A DNA stretch of 64,000 nucleotides from Saccharina japonica (taxonomy: Eukaryota; Sar; Phaeophyceae; Laminariales; Laminariaceae): positions 248,001 to 312,000 of the forward strand of contig MEHQ01002289.1 in assembly GCA_008828725.1 (NCBI GenBank), read 5' to 3'. The number at the start of each line of letters is the position of its first letter. The stretch's first letter is position 1. A program made the position numbers and the translations under genes. This document shows positions 1-13,300 of the stretch, piece after piece. The notes under the pieces were generated by a model, which saw only the letters and a program-made list of their open reading frames with translations, ran no database searches and had not been told where the DNA came from.

Positions 1-1784
1 TAAAGTAGTGTAGATTGGCTGTTTTCCTCAATTTAACAAACAGGGCAGGTTCCAGGCATGCGGGTGTCACCAATGCGGCGCATAGAGGAAAGCGAGGAGA
101 AAATGATTACCCACGACGTGATGTTTGAGCACAGGGACGGGGACAATGGGGGTTCGATGAATGCGTCAACATACGTGGAAAGTATTCCAGCGCGGGCACT
201 GGCGGGCGTTATACACGGAGTGTTACAGAGTGTTGTCGAGTCAAGGGTCCATTTCAGGGACCGAAGACGGCTTCCCATTCTACAAAGGGTGTCAAAAACG
301 CGTCCAGGGAGCATGTGTCAGTCTTGCATCGAGATCGTCGAGCAGAGCTCTCTGCCCGTATCTTGGCTATGATAGAGGGGGTGGCGTTTGCGCGGTATTT
401 AACCTGTAGCCTGCAGGACAGTGTAGGATGATAACAGGATGCAGTGACCACACGCGTGAGGTGTGGAGCACAGCTCGCTGTCCTATGCCTATCTACTATG
501 CAGGAGGGGTAAAGAGTTTGCGACAACCCAACTTTTTTCATATATTTCCATTGAACTGGCGGAAGGAAAACGCGGGAAACTGCTGTCGTCGCGAACGGGA
601 AAATTCAAATTTTCTTGGTCTGCCGAGTAGCGGTCTGCTGAGTACTCGTAGCTTCGCCAGAGGAAAATCAACGCAGGTGGCAAATAAATGCTCTGCACGC
701 TGACTACGTACGGGTAGCGCGTGCGAGGTCGAGGCAAGCGCAACGGCGCTGGTCACAGCGCCGATACTATACTGGGAGTAAGTTAGCCGAAAAGGCAAAA
801 CACACGTAACACAACAAGGAGTCTACTCTGTACTGCTGTGCATTCAGCATTCAGCGAGTATGATACTGGTATAGTACAAGGAAAACAAAATCCTGTCCGG
901 GTACTACTCGTAGGGTGACAGCCAGTTCCACGACCTGTCATCTGTGCAAGCACAAGATATACGTACTCGTATACTCGTACATAGATTCGTATCAGTTCCA
1001 GATATACTGCTGTACCGCCGAACAGCAGCAGCAGCAGTGCGTAGTGCATACTGCTGTACCTATACCTGTACGTAAACAAACGCTGTACTGTACGTACCCA
1101 CTCCCCGTTTATTTTACAAACAGTTCCACAACCTGCAAGCACAAGATATATACACATACCAGTTCCATACAGCTGTGCCGCCGTACAACAGTAGCGGTAC
1201 ATGGTGCATATCATACCTGTCAAGTACCCGCTGTACACGCCCGTATATCGTACACCCCTTCGTTGCATGCCGTATGGTATGCGTAATGCCCAACACTCAT
1301 CGCATGCCGCATGCCGCATGCATATTTATTTGCACACCGGTACACCATGAGCTTACTCTGGACGTAAATATAAGAGCATTTTTATTTCTATCTTAACGCC
1401 TTAGAGGTTATTATATTTCCGTCCATATGGTCGCGCGTAGAATTTGTTTTAATTCCCCCGCGCTGAAAATCTGAACGTATTTTGATTGGTCAAAAAATAT
1501 ACTTCGGGCGCTATGCAGGCCTCATCTCAAGTAGGGTAGGGCCGCCTAGCGTACCTAACACCGACAGGCAGCGACTGGTGAAGTTGCCGGTGTCGGGAAG
1601 CCCAGAGCATTCCACGGCCAGCACCCTGCGGCTAGCTAAGTTGGCGTCAAACGCACGCCTAGCCTTTTGTTGGCCTGCCGCCCTGCTGATAAAACACCCA
1701 AGTCAACAAAGCAGCCTCTCTTCTCTCTCGGCGTTAGGCTTCACGCGCCGAAGTCGAATCGTTTGAGTCGCGGTACATGTGGGC
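1..1784. other. upstream non-coding region
   Basis: No convincing exon was found here. The part from about 780 to 1320 is rich in GTAC-containing words (tactcgtac, ccagttcca, tacagctg) and repeats itself loosely: the phrase 'acaagatat' preceded by 'tgcaagc' occurs near 945 and near 1135. The part from 1430 to 1784 precedes the alcohol oxidase gene and should hold its promoter and 5' leader. I see no TATA box in a clear position. Confidence 0.4.
1485..1490 (-). promoter_or_regulatory. possible inverted CCAAT box
   Basis: The hexamer ATTGGT, which is ACCAAT on the other strand, lies about 295 bp upstream of the first in-frame ATG of the alcohol oxidase gene. CCAAT boxes are common in upstream regions of eukaryotic genes, but a single hexamer is weak evidence. 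Confidence 0.15.
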
Positions 1785-4289
1785 ATGATACCAGCAGTAC
1801 CCCCCTGGCTGTCAAGTTTCGCCACGTCGTTCGCCGTATTGCTCGGACGCGCACGTGTAGCAGGTCACAGCAGCTCTGTAGGGAGCCCGGGCGGCATCGG
1901 TGAGGCTGCGCGCGACGCCGCAATGCGGTTCCTTCATAAAATGGTTCCTTCAACACTGAGAGCAGAGTCGCCGCCGCTTCCTGGCCCCGCCGCAACTGTC
2001 CTCGCCGGGGCCGCCTCGGCTACTGCCATACTGTACATCGCCTTCCTCCGACATTCTTCGCGAGGCCCGACGAAGGGCTTCAATCGCCTGCAGTCCAAGG
2101 CGGCCGGGTCTGGAATAGAGGGGGGGAAATGGACGACAGCTGCGAAAGCTGCAGAAAAAGGTGCTGATGTCAGCGCTGGGGGTGGCGAGGGGGTAGAGGT
2201 AACTTGGTTGGGCGAGAGGGAGCTGAAGGTTCTGGAGGCTTTCGGAGATACTCTGCTGCCAGGGTTTGAGGTCGACACGGCGGAAGGGGCTGATGCTACG
2301 GTTGAGCAGGTGTGAGGGGGGCGTGTAGCCTCTCAATCTCCCTGCCCTTCATGAGAGCCTTACTTTCGTGGTTGCATAGCAGACCGGTTGATGTTCGGGC
2401 GAATCAGTTGCTTTCAAAATGTTCGTTGAGTTACACTTGAACACAAGGAACACGTACGTACTCTGGAAACTATGTACGCGTACTCTTATATCATACAAGG
2501 GCTCCGCTGCGCGGGCGGCTAACGCCGCCCGCTACGCTCGCAGAAGGAAGAACAGAACCAAAGAATGTGAAAAGGGTAAAAGGGGAACATAAATTAGCTG
2601 CAACTGGCGACTTGATAATGCCGAGAGCTCCATACGTATATCATATGTCGGCAAATGCAGGACGAAAGTGAGTATCTATCTTCCAACACGAAAAGAGATC
2701 GCGAAGAAAGCAAACCTCCACTCCGAGGGCGGCTGACGCTCGCGCAAGGAAAGGGGCAGAAGAGGTCCACGATGTGGTGCAAGGACCCACTTGAAAATGC
2801 CAAAAGATTCATGGTGCAATGCAGCGAAATACGTATTGATTTACGTATTATACGTAAAACTGAACGTACAGTACAGCAGTACCGGCCCGCTCATAAGAAA
2901 CCAGAAATCGGGCTTTAGGCTGACTTTCTTACTTGAGAAAGGGGTGTATCCCACACTAACTTCAGTATAATAGCTGTCGACTTTCTTATTTCCCCCGTAA
3001 TGTTTAGGCTGAGTTTCTTGTGGGGCTTTCTTATGAGAGGACCGGAAGTGTACCCGCCTACCGCTCTGTATCGTACTGCAGGAGTACTGGTATGTGGCAT
3101 GCGACTAAGCACCTACGACACGACAGCAGCAGCAGTCGTACACCACAAGAAAAAAATAATAATTAAAAAAAACACACACACACAGGCGACTTGCAAATGC
3201 ATACCAGGTACCAGTACGAGTACTCGTAGACAGATAGAGCTCCATGCTCCAGGACAACAAAGCTCTATGTCCGAAAGGAAGAGAAAGCACAGCAACACGG
3301 CTCACAGCTCACAGCACGGCTCTGCGCTGCCTGCTGTGGGTGTGATGTATGCCTTTTCCGTGACTCTGTGTGCTATACCAGGTATAGTACAACAACAGTA
3401 GTAGTAGTATGGTGTGACAAACAACAGATTGACAACTAACTACAGCAACAGCAACGACAACAAAAACCATCCACCCACACACTCACCCACACACCCACAA
3501 ATCGTCCAGGTATAAAAATAATAAATGCGGAACGAAAGCAGGCGAAAGGACTCGTGCCCGTAAAAAAGCGACACCTATTTATCATGCCCCCTGGCTCCCG
3601 AACAAGGAGTTACCGTGTCCTTCCTCCGCTCCTTCTCCCCCGTAACGATGACGGTCCGCTCAGGCAGACAATATATCGACCAATCAACCAATCAATCAAT
3701 CAGTCGACCAATCAATCAATCAATCAATCAGTCGATCAATCAATCAATCAATCGATCAGTCCATCAATCAACCAACCAATCAATCAATCAACCAATCAAT
3801 CAATCGATCAGTCCATCAATCAACCAATTGATCAATCAATCAAAAACCAATCAACAAATCAAACACTCGATCAATCAATCAACCGAATCAGCCAATCAAT
3901 CAATCAATCAAATAATTAACCAATCAACCAAGGTATTCAAAACCAATCAATCAATCCACCAATCAGTCTAACCAGTCAATTCACGAACCACATCATTCAA
4001 TCGATCCATCCATCAAGCAATCTACCTATTACATCCATTGATCGATCAATCAATCGATCGACCAAAATCAATCAATATCAACCAATTTAATCGACCAAAA
4101 TCAATCAATATCAACCAGTTCAATCGACCAAAATCAATCAATATCAATCAATTCAATCGACCAAAAGCAATCAATATCAACCAATTCAATCGACCAAAAT
4201 CAATCAAAACCAATCAATCAATCGATACCCAATCGAGCAATCAATCGATCGAGACCCAATCAGCAGTCAGTCAATCAATCAGTAAACCG

Positions 4290-4322
<33 letters not shown>

Positions 4323-7300
4323 CCAATCAAACCGAACAAAAGTTAATCAATCAACCATCAATCGATAAACCAATCAATCAATCAATCAATCAATCAAATC
4401 AATCAAATCAATCAAATCAGTCAACGAATCAATCAATAAACCAATCCAATCAATAAATCAGCCAGTCAATAAATCGATCAAGTCAATAAACTAACCAACA
4501 AGTCAACCAATCAACCAATCCATCAACCAATCGATCAACCAGTCCGCTAACAAAATCAAACCAACCGATCGATCAATCAATCATTCAATCAATCCGTCAA
4601 CCAAACAACTAACTAATGAACTAACCGACCAATCGACGAACCAACAAACCAATCAATCGGGCACGCTGGCAAGGCAACCGCGACTTGATCTCTCGACGGA
4701 CGGCCCTCCTGCACTAAACCTATTATATTAAGGCCAACAGAGGCCTTGACGAAGTATTGACGTGTCAAGGACGTGCCTTGACGTGTCAAGAACATGCACT
4801 TTGACGTGTCAAAACGTGCACTTTGACGTGTCAAGAACGTGAATTGACGTGTCAAGGCACATCCTTGACGTGCCAATGACGCGCGAAAAATATCTCTCCC
4901 CTATAGCGTAACGCAGCATCTTTTTTGCAGGCAGCGGCGAGAGAAGAAGAAGTAGAGGGGGTATCGCGATGTCATGGCGGGGACGGTGCCGAGCGCTGTC
5001 CGGCTACGTGCATAGCGGTGCGCGGGTTAACCGCGTGGAAGTAGGGGTGCTGCAGGGCCTGGGCGCACGTGATGCGCGAGTTCGGCTCGTAAATGAGCAT
5101 CTGCCGCAACAGCTCCGCCCCTCCCTCTTCCATTCTTGGTACTCTTCGCCGGATGTCTTTCGCCACAAACCTGTAACCATATAAGTATACGCGGATTAGA
5201 TAGACGGCGCAGGGAGTGGCGGGGGACGGGGGGGGGTGTACTGCATGTCGTGCACGGGGGGGGGGGGCGTACTCATTTGTTGCTTGCGTTAGTCATTTGA
5301 CCATTGACCACGCATCCTTTCGAGACGGGGGGGGGAGGGGAAAATTGACGATTGCAGTGACATTTTCAGCAACGGCCAATGCATGATAGGGGGATGATAT
5401 TATACAATGGTTGGTGTCCGAGTTACAATGGTTGCAGTGCAAGGAGGCGTTTATACGGCACGGGTAAATAGCAACACGATGCTCCCCGTCCTGACACTGG
5501 GCTCTCGCGCTGCTCGTAGACGGTCGTTAGCGCACCAAAGCCATGAAAAAAGTTGTCCTTTGTTTTGGCCAAATTATCGGGGGGTCCCAAACAAATCCAC
5601 GTATAGTATAATATTCATTCGAATCAAGAGTCCGAACGGGGAATGATGTTCACATCACAGTCCAAGCGGGGACTAATAATGTTAACCCCTTTAGGAGACA
5701 AATGGCATGGAATTAGACTTAAATATGGTTATGTGCAGTGCAGTACTAAAAGGGTTGATATCATAATCCAGAAGCATCAGAGTCTACAAAAAACAGGGAT
5801 TATATTTGCGGTCAAGGCGGTATATACCTCTCTGTCGTAGCACGGTCCCACAGGCAAACCACGATCACACCCACCACCACTACCGCCACCACGATCGGAA
5901 CAAGACCCTGAGGCGATTGCGTACTTTGATTGCGTACTTNCGCCGAACTATGCCAGAGCGGGGCCGGTATAGCGAACAAAAAACAAATGCCGGCATCGAT
6001 GCGGGGCCCTATGCGGAGCCCTTGTATCGGACTAAAACAAAACAAAAAATCGTTTTTTCCCGATTTTTGTTTTTCAGAGCTTTTAATCTTGAAATTAGTG
6101 TAAGAACGGCTAACTCGCCCAGTTTATTTAGGGCGTTTTCGATTCTGACTTGAAGTTCTGGGAGATCCATTTTTCGCTTTTTTGGACTCATTGAAAAAAA
6201 ATATCTTGATTTTAGTATGGAATAAAATATCTTGAAACTAGTGTGGATAGAAGAAAGCAACGAAAGCCAAGAACTTCGGGAAAGCAAGGATCGTATGTAG
6301 AAGTGCGAATTATTTGTCGTAGACTCTCTGAGAACGCAGCAGGTCCTTATAATCAAGTGGAGAAAAAACAGGACAAATGTAAGTAAGTCTATACAAGGGC
6401 TCCGCTCCGCGGGCGGCTGACGCTGCCCGCTACGCTCGCGCAAGGAAAGAGGCACAGCAGAGGCCCATGATGTAGTGCAAGCACCGACTTGAAAATGCCA
6501 AGAGGTTCATGGTGCAGCGAAGAAACGGCGGACTTGACATGCATGCAAAACGTGCTCGGTATGCACATTTTCGCTCCATGTTCCAGGACGACAAAGAAAG
6601 ATGTGCGTTCGAAAGGGGAAGCACAGCAACACGGCTCACGGCACGGCCCTGCGCTGCCTGCCGTGGGGGTGTGATTTTTGCCGTTTTCGTGATTATGTGT
6701 GGTAGTATATACCACCACAGCAGTAGCATTTCAGTACTTCGTACTTTGTATACGTATTGCGTGAAAGAAACAAAGCACAGCACCAGCACGGTCAAATTGT
6801 GAAGTATGATACGATAAACTAAAAATCCACAAAATGCCGAAAGACGTACAAACTTACTCGTACTCGTACTCGAACAAAACGGCAGGAGGAGCAAAAAACA
6901 AAAACGAAAAAGAAACGGTCGGAAAAAAATGAAAATCAAGTGACACGAAAATTTGAATTTGAAAAAAAATCCGACGGGCCGTCGTGTCTGTGATGATTGC
7001 ACCGCATTTTTTCTTTTTTTCTTGGAAACATCTGTCGCGTTGTGTCAGCCTGGACGCTCCCCGCCCACCCGCGATCACCTCGCCATCGATTCGGTCCGGG
7101 TCGAGCTCTACTGACTCTCTGCCCTAGTGAGCCCCGTGGCCCGCCTCGCGTGAAGCCCGGTGCTCACCGTGGCCCTCGTTCGCCCGCTCGAGGATAATGG
7201 TGTTCAACGCGCCTGGCTCTCTCTCTGTTATAATATTTGTTCGAAAAATAAGCACCGCTTGAATGTTCTTTTACGAACAGAAACGACCCTTATAATTTCG

Positions 7301-10300
7301 TACATAGTGGATTCACACAGCAGCAGCACGGCAGACAAAGCTCCTTCATGCTCCCTTCGTGTCTCGATGGACACACCACGCCTAGCCACGAAAAAGGCGA
7401 CCGCGCCCCTTCTGACCCCCCCTCTACTGGCCGGCGCCCTCCTATATCCGCGATGGCGCCGGGCTCGCCCGCGCTGCCGTGCTCACTGTACACGCACGAA
7501 CGAATCAAAAACCGAAAAAGCAAAGAGACTCTCGCCAACAAAAAAAAATATAGGAAACAAAGACAGATATACACCTTGGCATGTAATGGAAGGGGGCGGT
7601 GTCGAAGTGGGAGCTCTGAAAGGCCAGTGATGGGTAATCCCTGAAAGAGGTATCTGTAAGTGTGTCTATACTGGTACCAGGTACCTGGTACAGCAACAGC
7701 AGTATGTGTGTTCTTCACATCAAACCGTCCTTTTCTACCCGTCGACATCCAGCACACCCAGTGTCTGTGCCGATTCTTCATCCTATTTATAGAGAGATAC
7801 CAGTTCTGTGGTCACCAAAACTACAACACAGAGATACTACGCTGCGATGCAGTAAGCAGAGCAGACACTGCAATACCATATACGGCAGGCACGACCTACC
7901 CTGCTAGCAACCCAGCTGCGTGAAAGAGAACAAAAGAAAAGAAAAGGCGAAAAGGGAAAATTAAAGAATAAGTAGTAAAAATAACAACAGATAACAAACA
8001 AAAACGATAACAAAAGACAAAGAGAGAAAGTGTCGTGCTTTTCCCGGAGATGTGACACAAAAATAAAATGAAATGAAATGAAAACGACGTAAGCAGAGCA
8101 AGACTAAGAACGAAAGGAAAGGATAGGCAACCGAAGCACACCAAAAGCACCTTCCAGGCATCCGAGGCAGGTTTGCAACAGGTTTGTACCCGTAGTACAG
8201 ACAGATTCTAGCAGCTAGTCGGTCTGGTACCTTGCTACCTTGTCTGCAGTCTCCTTCCTGCTTTCGTCAGCCGCGGTTTCCCTACGAACTGTCCGCCCCC
8301 CCCGTCTCTCTTCCCTTGGGCGCCACCCATACAACGGATGCGCGGCGCTTCCTACTCAATTCCGTTTCGTCTTCGTGCCACACACGAAAGACAGGAAAGA
8401 GAGGAGGAAACAACCAGGGTTCTTTACGGTGCGGTTTTTCCTATCGATTCGGTGCGGTTCGGTGCGGTTAACCGCACCGAACCGCACCGAATCGATAGGA
8501 AAAACCGCACCGTAAAGAACCCTGGTTGTTTCCTCCTCTCTTTCCTGTCTTTCGTGTGTGGCACGAAGACGAAACGGAATTGAGTAGGAAGCGCCGCGCA
8601 TCCGTTGTATGGGTGGCGCCCAAGGGAAGAGAGACGGGGGGGGCGGACAGTTCGTAGGGAAACCGCGGCTGACGAAAGCAGGAAGGAGACTGCAGACAAG
8701 GTAGCAAGGTACCAGACCGACTAGCTGCTAGAATCTGTCTGTACTACGGGTACAAACCTGTTGCAAACCTGCCTCGGATGCCTGGAAGGTGCTTTTGGTG
8801 TGCTTCGGTTGCCTATCCTTTCCTTTCGTTCTTAGTCTTGCTCTGCTTACGTCGTTTTCATTTCATTTCATTTTATTTTTGTGTCACATCTCCGGGAAAA
8901 GCACGACACTTTCTCTCTTTGTCTTTTGTTATCGTTTTTGTTTGTTATCTGTTGTTATTTTTACTACTTATTCTTTAATTTTCCCTTTTCGCCTTTTCTT
9001 TTCTTTTGTTCTCTTTCACGCAGCTGGGTTGCTAGCAGGGTAGGTCGTGCCTGCCGTATATGGTATTGCAGTGTCTGCTCTGCTTACTGCATCGCAGCGT
9101 AGTATCTCTGTGTTGTAGTTTTGGTGACCACAGAACTGGTATCTCTCTATAAATAGGATGAAGAATCGGCACAGACACTGGGTGTGCTGGATGTCGACGG
9201 GTAGAAAAGGACGGTTTGATGTGAAGAACACACATACTGCTGTTGCTGTACCAGGTACCTGGTACCAGTATAGACACACTTACAGATACCTCTTTCAGGG
9301 ATTACCCATCACTGGCCTTTCAGAGCTCCCACTTCGACACCGCCCCCTTCCATTACATGCCAAGGTGTATATCTGTCTTTGTTTCCTATATTTTTTTTTG
9401 TTGGCGAGAGTCTCTTTGCTTTTTCGGTTTTTGATTCGTTCGTGCGTGTACAGTGAGCACGGCAGCGCGGGCGAGCCCGGCGCCATCGCGGATATAGGAG
9501 GGCGCCGGCCAGTAGAGGGGGGGTCAGAAGGGGCGCGGTCGCCTTTTTCGTGGCTAGGCGTGGTGTGTCCATCGAGACACGAAGGGNACCGAACCGCACC
9601 GTAGGATGCATGAAAAAACCGAACCGCACCGTAGGATTTACAATATCGGATAACCGCACCGAACCGCACCGTTCTATTTCTGCTTTCTCAAAACCGCACC
9701 GAACCGGACCGTAAGATTTTCGAAAAAAATAAACCGCACCGTGCACGGACGGTTAACCGTAAAGAACCCTGGAAACAACAAAAACAAAATGAATACGTAC
9801 GTACGTAGCTAAACAATCGAAGAAAACCTACGAAAATACGGAAGGACAAGAAAAACAAAGGTAAAAGCGACCACGGCAAAATAAAATAAAACAATGCGAG
9901 GGGTTGTAGCATCGCTGTCGTGCCCCCCTGGAGGAGATGCGACAGGCAATGCACCAGGCAAATAAAAACAAAATAAAAAAACGAAAGTAAGACCACTACT
10001 GTAGAAAAAAATAGGAAAAGTACCGAGCTCGCCATCCACCAAGCCAGGTCGTACGTATTCCTTATCACAGGGATAAGAACGAGAAGCAAAAAAAAAATGA
10101 TAGCGAAACCAAACACACAACAAGGCCGCGTTCGAAGCAGCTACAACAGAGGTGCGCGGTACGGGTAGTCTAGACCTGTCGGCTGTCTCCTTCCAGCTGT
10201 GTGCGTACTCGTACAGCAGTATTTATGTTAGCAACATGACTGTAGTGTCTACCATATTATATCGCAGATATGCTCACTGCATCTTCCCCACAAGCACGAC

Positions 10301-13300
10301 ACTGCACCACTGGTATGTATGACTGCTGTCGCCTCCAGCTAGAATGCATCTGGTAGACGACAGCCCATATCTCCTTGAGTACGTGTACTGGTCCATGTTG
10401 GCTTCATCCTAGCTTCCATTATACGTAGCCCTACACGATGGCAACACACCCTTCCGAAACAACTACTATACTATTCATTAATAATAACTGGAAAGTGTGC
10501 CGCAAAATGTGGCGCGTGTCGTGTATACAAATATATCCGACACCGGTGTCGTGTAAAAAGAAATCACGAGACCGAGCTGAGTTTCTTGAGGGTGAGCGTG
10601 ATATGCATATATCTCCCCGAGCTCGGGTCCGTTTGGGCTTTTCACCATAGCTTCAACGATAGCTAGAGACGAATGTTTACAGATCCCGGGCAGTCCCTAG
10701 CCCATCCCGGCCGTGTGCCGCGAATGCTGCGCGGTGTCGTATACAAGCCGCCTATACACGACACCGGTGTCGTAAATCATAAGTCGCGACACCGGTGTCG
10801 TATTTAGCATTACCGATATTCATATTGCATTTTCTCCGTTTGGCAAGACTGCTGTGTATTGGCACTGCAAACCCCTGGATAGAGGTATTCGGCGAAACCG
10901 ACATTGCGCGTGGTGTGCATACGCTGCAACGCTACTTACTACCTATAGCCCAGCTTGGACTAAATGGTTGACATTTTTCCTGCCAGACCACAAATTATAT
11001 CTAAATGTGGTAACTGCCAACCATCGGGCCGTGCGCCCTGCTGTAAATGTTTAGTGCTTATAAGGCGCCGCTAACTTTTTTTATGTATCCAATAGAACTG
11101 TCAATTTCGATGTTGACCATCTCATGAGGAGCGCTGCCATAAATAAAAAAGTGTTCGCACAAGTGTGAAGCTGCGCGGCTCCACTGCTACCTACTGATGT
11201 TTTGTACCGGTATGTGTTCCCTTGTTAACGCAGACGATAGGTTTACTCCGTCGAGAGGTTTTGTTTGATCGTGTGTTGGTAAAGGGCCCAAAGAAACCCA
11301 TGCCCACATCTGCTGAACCGTTGCGCTGCCAGAAACGATATCCCCCCATGGTACACGGGTCGATATACATATATGCCGAAAGGATACTGGTATACTTCGT
11401 ATATGGTACTTATTCCGATCTTGTTGGCTCATTTCGTCCGCGGGCCAGAGGCAGACAAGCTGTATTGATATATTCGTGTGCATATATTATGTATGTATGC
11501 TGTAGTACAGCGGTCATTGCGGACCACCTCCGCCAAGAATCGTGCAACAGAGACAAGAACGTTCTCGGAATATCCCGGTGATGCTCATGGTGTGAAAACA
11601 CGCCACTGACTGTATGCGGCTTAGAAGCGGACCAATGCGGTGTGTTATACCCGTTTCCGCCCCCGCCCGGATGGATGAATCAGTGCGTGACTTTTATCCA
11701 CTCCTGGGCAAGGCCAAGGTCTGGTTGAAACGCTCTTGCCGTGCTCGTAGCCTATATTTTGCAATTCGACGAAATTGCAAAAGTTCAAGCGGCTGCATGA
11801 AGGTGGTATGATAGGCACCAAGATATTATACATACCTGGTATTCATATCACTGATGGGAAATAGTTGACGGTGGATTAGTGCAAACATGTACAAACTTCG
11901 GGTATGCTGTATCTGTTTAGCGTCGACCGGCGAGGGTCTTCCTCTCGCTACGGCACCCTGCCTCCTCACGCTCGCTATATGAAAGCACAGACGTTGGTGG
12001 GGCTCGTCCCCTGTGTCATCGACTTGACCGCCGGGCCTTAATTCTCTTGCGTTTTTGTCGTCGCTTTTTACGCCTGCTGTGGACGCCGTCTGTGCCGCCC
12101 CACGCTCCAGGCTGTGGCTGTGATTCGATCAAATATGTTCGAAGGGAAAGCGACATCGGATTGCGCGACGTCGCCCCGACAGGCGCATTTTGCGCCGTCG
12201 GTGGAGGCGTACGTGCGAACCCTCGCTCGCCGGTGCTTGGAGATGCACGGACGCCCTGCGTCGGACGTCGGCGTGGCCGGTCTGCTTGCGCAGTCATTCG
12301 AGGCGAACATTTCGCCCGAGCAACGCTCAGGTAAGGAAAACGCGCAGAGAGGGGAGGGAGGAAGGGGGACGGGGTGTACTGCATTTCCATGCATGGCCGT
12401 AGCCGTATGACCATAGACCCTCGCATCCCTACGATGCCGGGACGGAGCATGTCGGGGTTTCACCGACCTGGCAGACATTGCTAGCACCAAGCGCGAAGAG
12501 CCATGAGATGTTGGGCGAGTCGCATGAAGGATGAGCTGCATCCTACTAAGAACCGCTTGTGAGGCGGACTTGCATATGGATGACAGCTTCAATGAGGTAA
12601 TTTATTTTTCGGTGTGGCCACTTCCTGAGACAGCAATGGGAGCACTATGTAACTGCCTCGTGGGTGCCTTACCATATACACGCCACGTGATACGATCATT
12701 CCCCTTGTGCGGAGCAAAGGTTCTCCACCCCGCACAAATGATCTAACTCGACCGCCAGCTTTGGTGACCGCAAAAAAAAAAACGGTACCCTGGTTGTCTA
12801 GCTCACGCAGTGAGAGGGTGTTTTACAGCGTCGTCGCCAACCGACGCCAACCCAACCTATAAATATATAATATACTTAAACGGGGGGGGGGGGTCTCGGG
12901 TCCGCTCGCGAAATACCGCTTCACGCGTCGCGGGCTGATCCCACTTCCCACTGCACTGCGCCAGATGCGAGAACAACCCCGTGGGAGGGCCACAGGGTCT
13001 ACCTGTAAAGCCTACCCCCGGCAATTTGATCCGGGTTTCGTTCCTCCTTGTTGGAGGGGTGGGGGGCCCTTCCTGCTGGCGGTCACGACATCGCTTGCAG
13101 CTGTTATGACTTAACGACGTCCTTCGCCATTGGCTGTTCCGACCGACTCCACGCAGGCCTCCAAGCTCTGCTGTGGGTGCTGAGCACGCGTTTGGGGGCT
13201 TTCATCCTTACTGGCAGGGCTGTACCCCTCCCGGCCCAACCACTCGCCGCTCGGCACGCCCTTCTCAAGAGATGGTCGGTCTCTCGGATCGGAAAGTTCC

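Noticed and set aside
3554-4346. Plus-strand open frames rich in Asn-Gln-Ser-Ile
   Set aside because: They are translations of the ATCA tetranucleotide array and have no gene context.
7837-9102. Mirror-image open frames with hydrophobic, Phe/Leu-rich products
   Set aside because: Each occurs identically in both arms of the palindrome and comes from A- or T-rich repeat DNA; no membrane-protein family is recognised.
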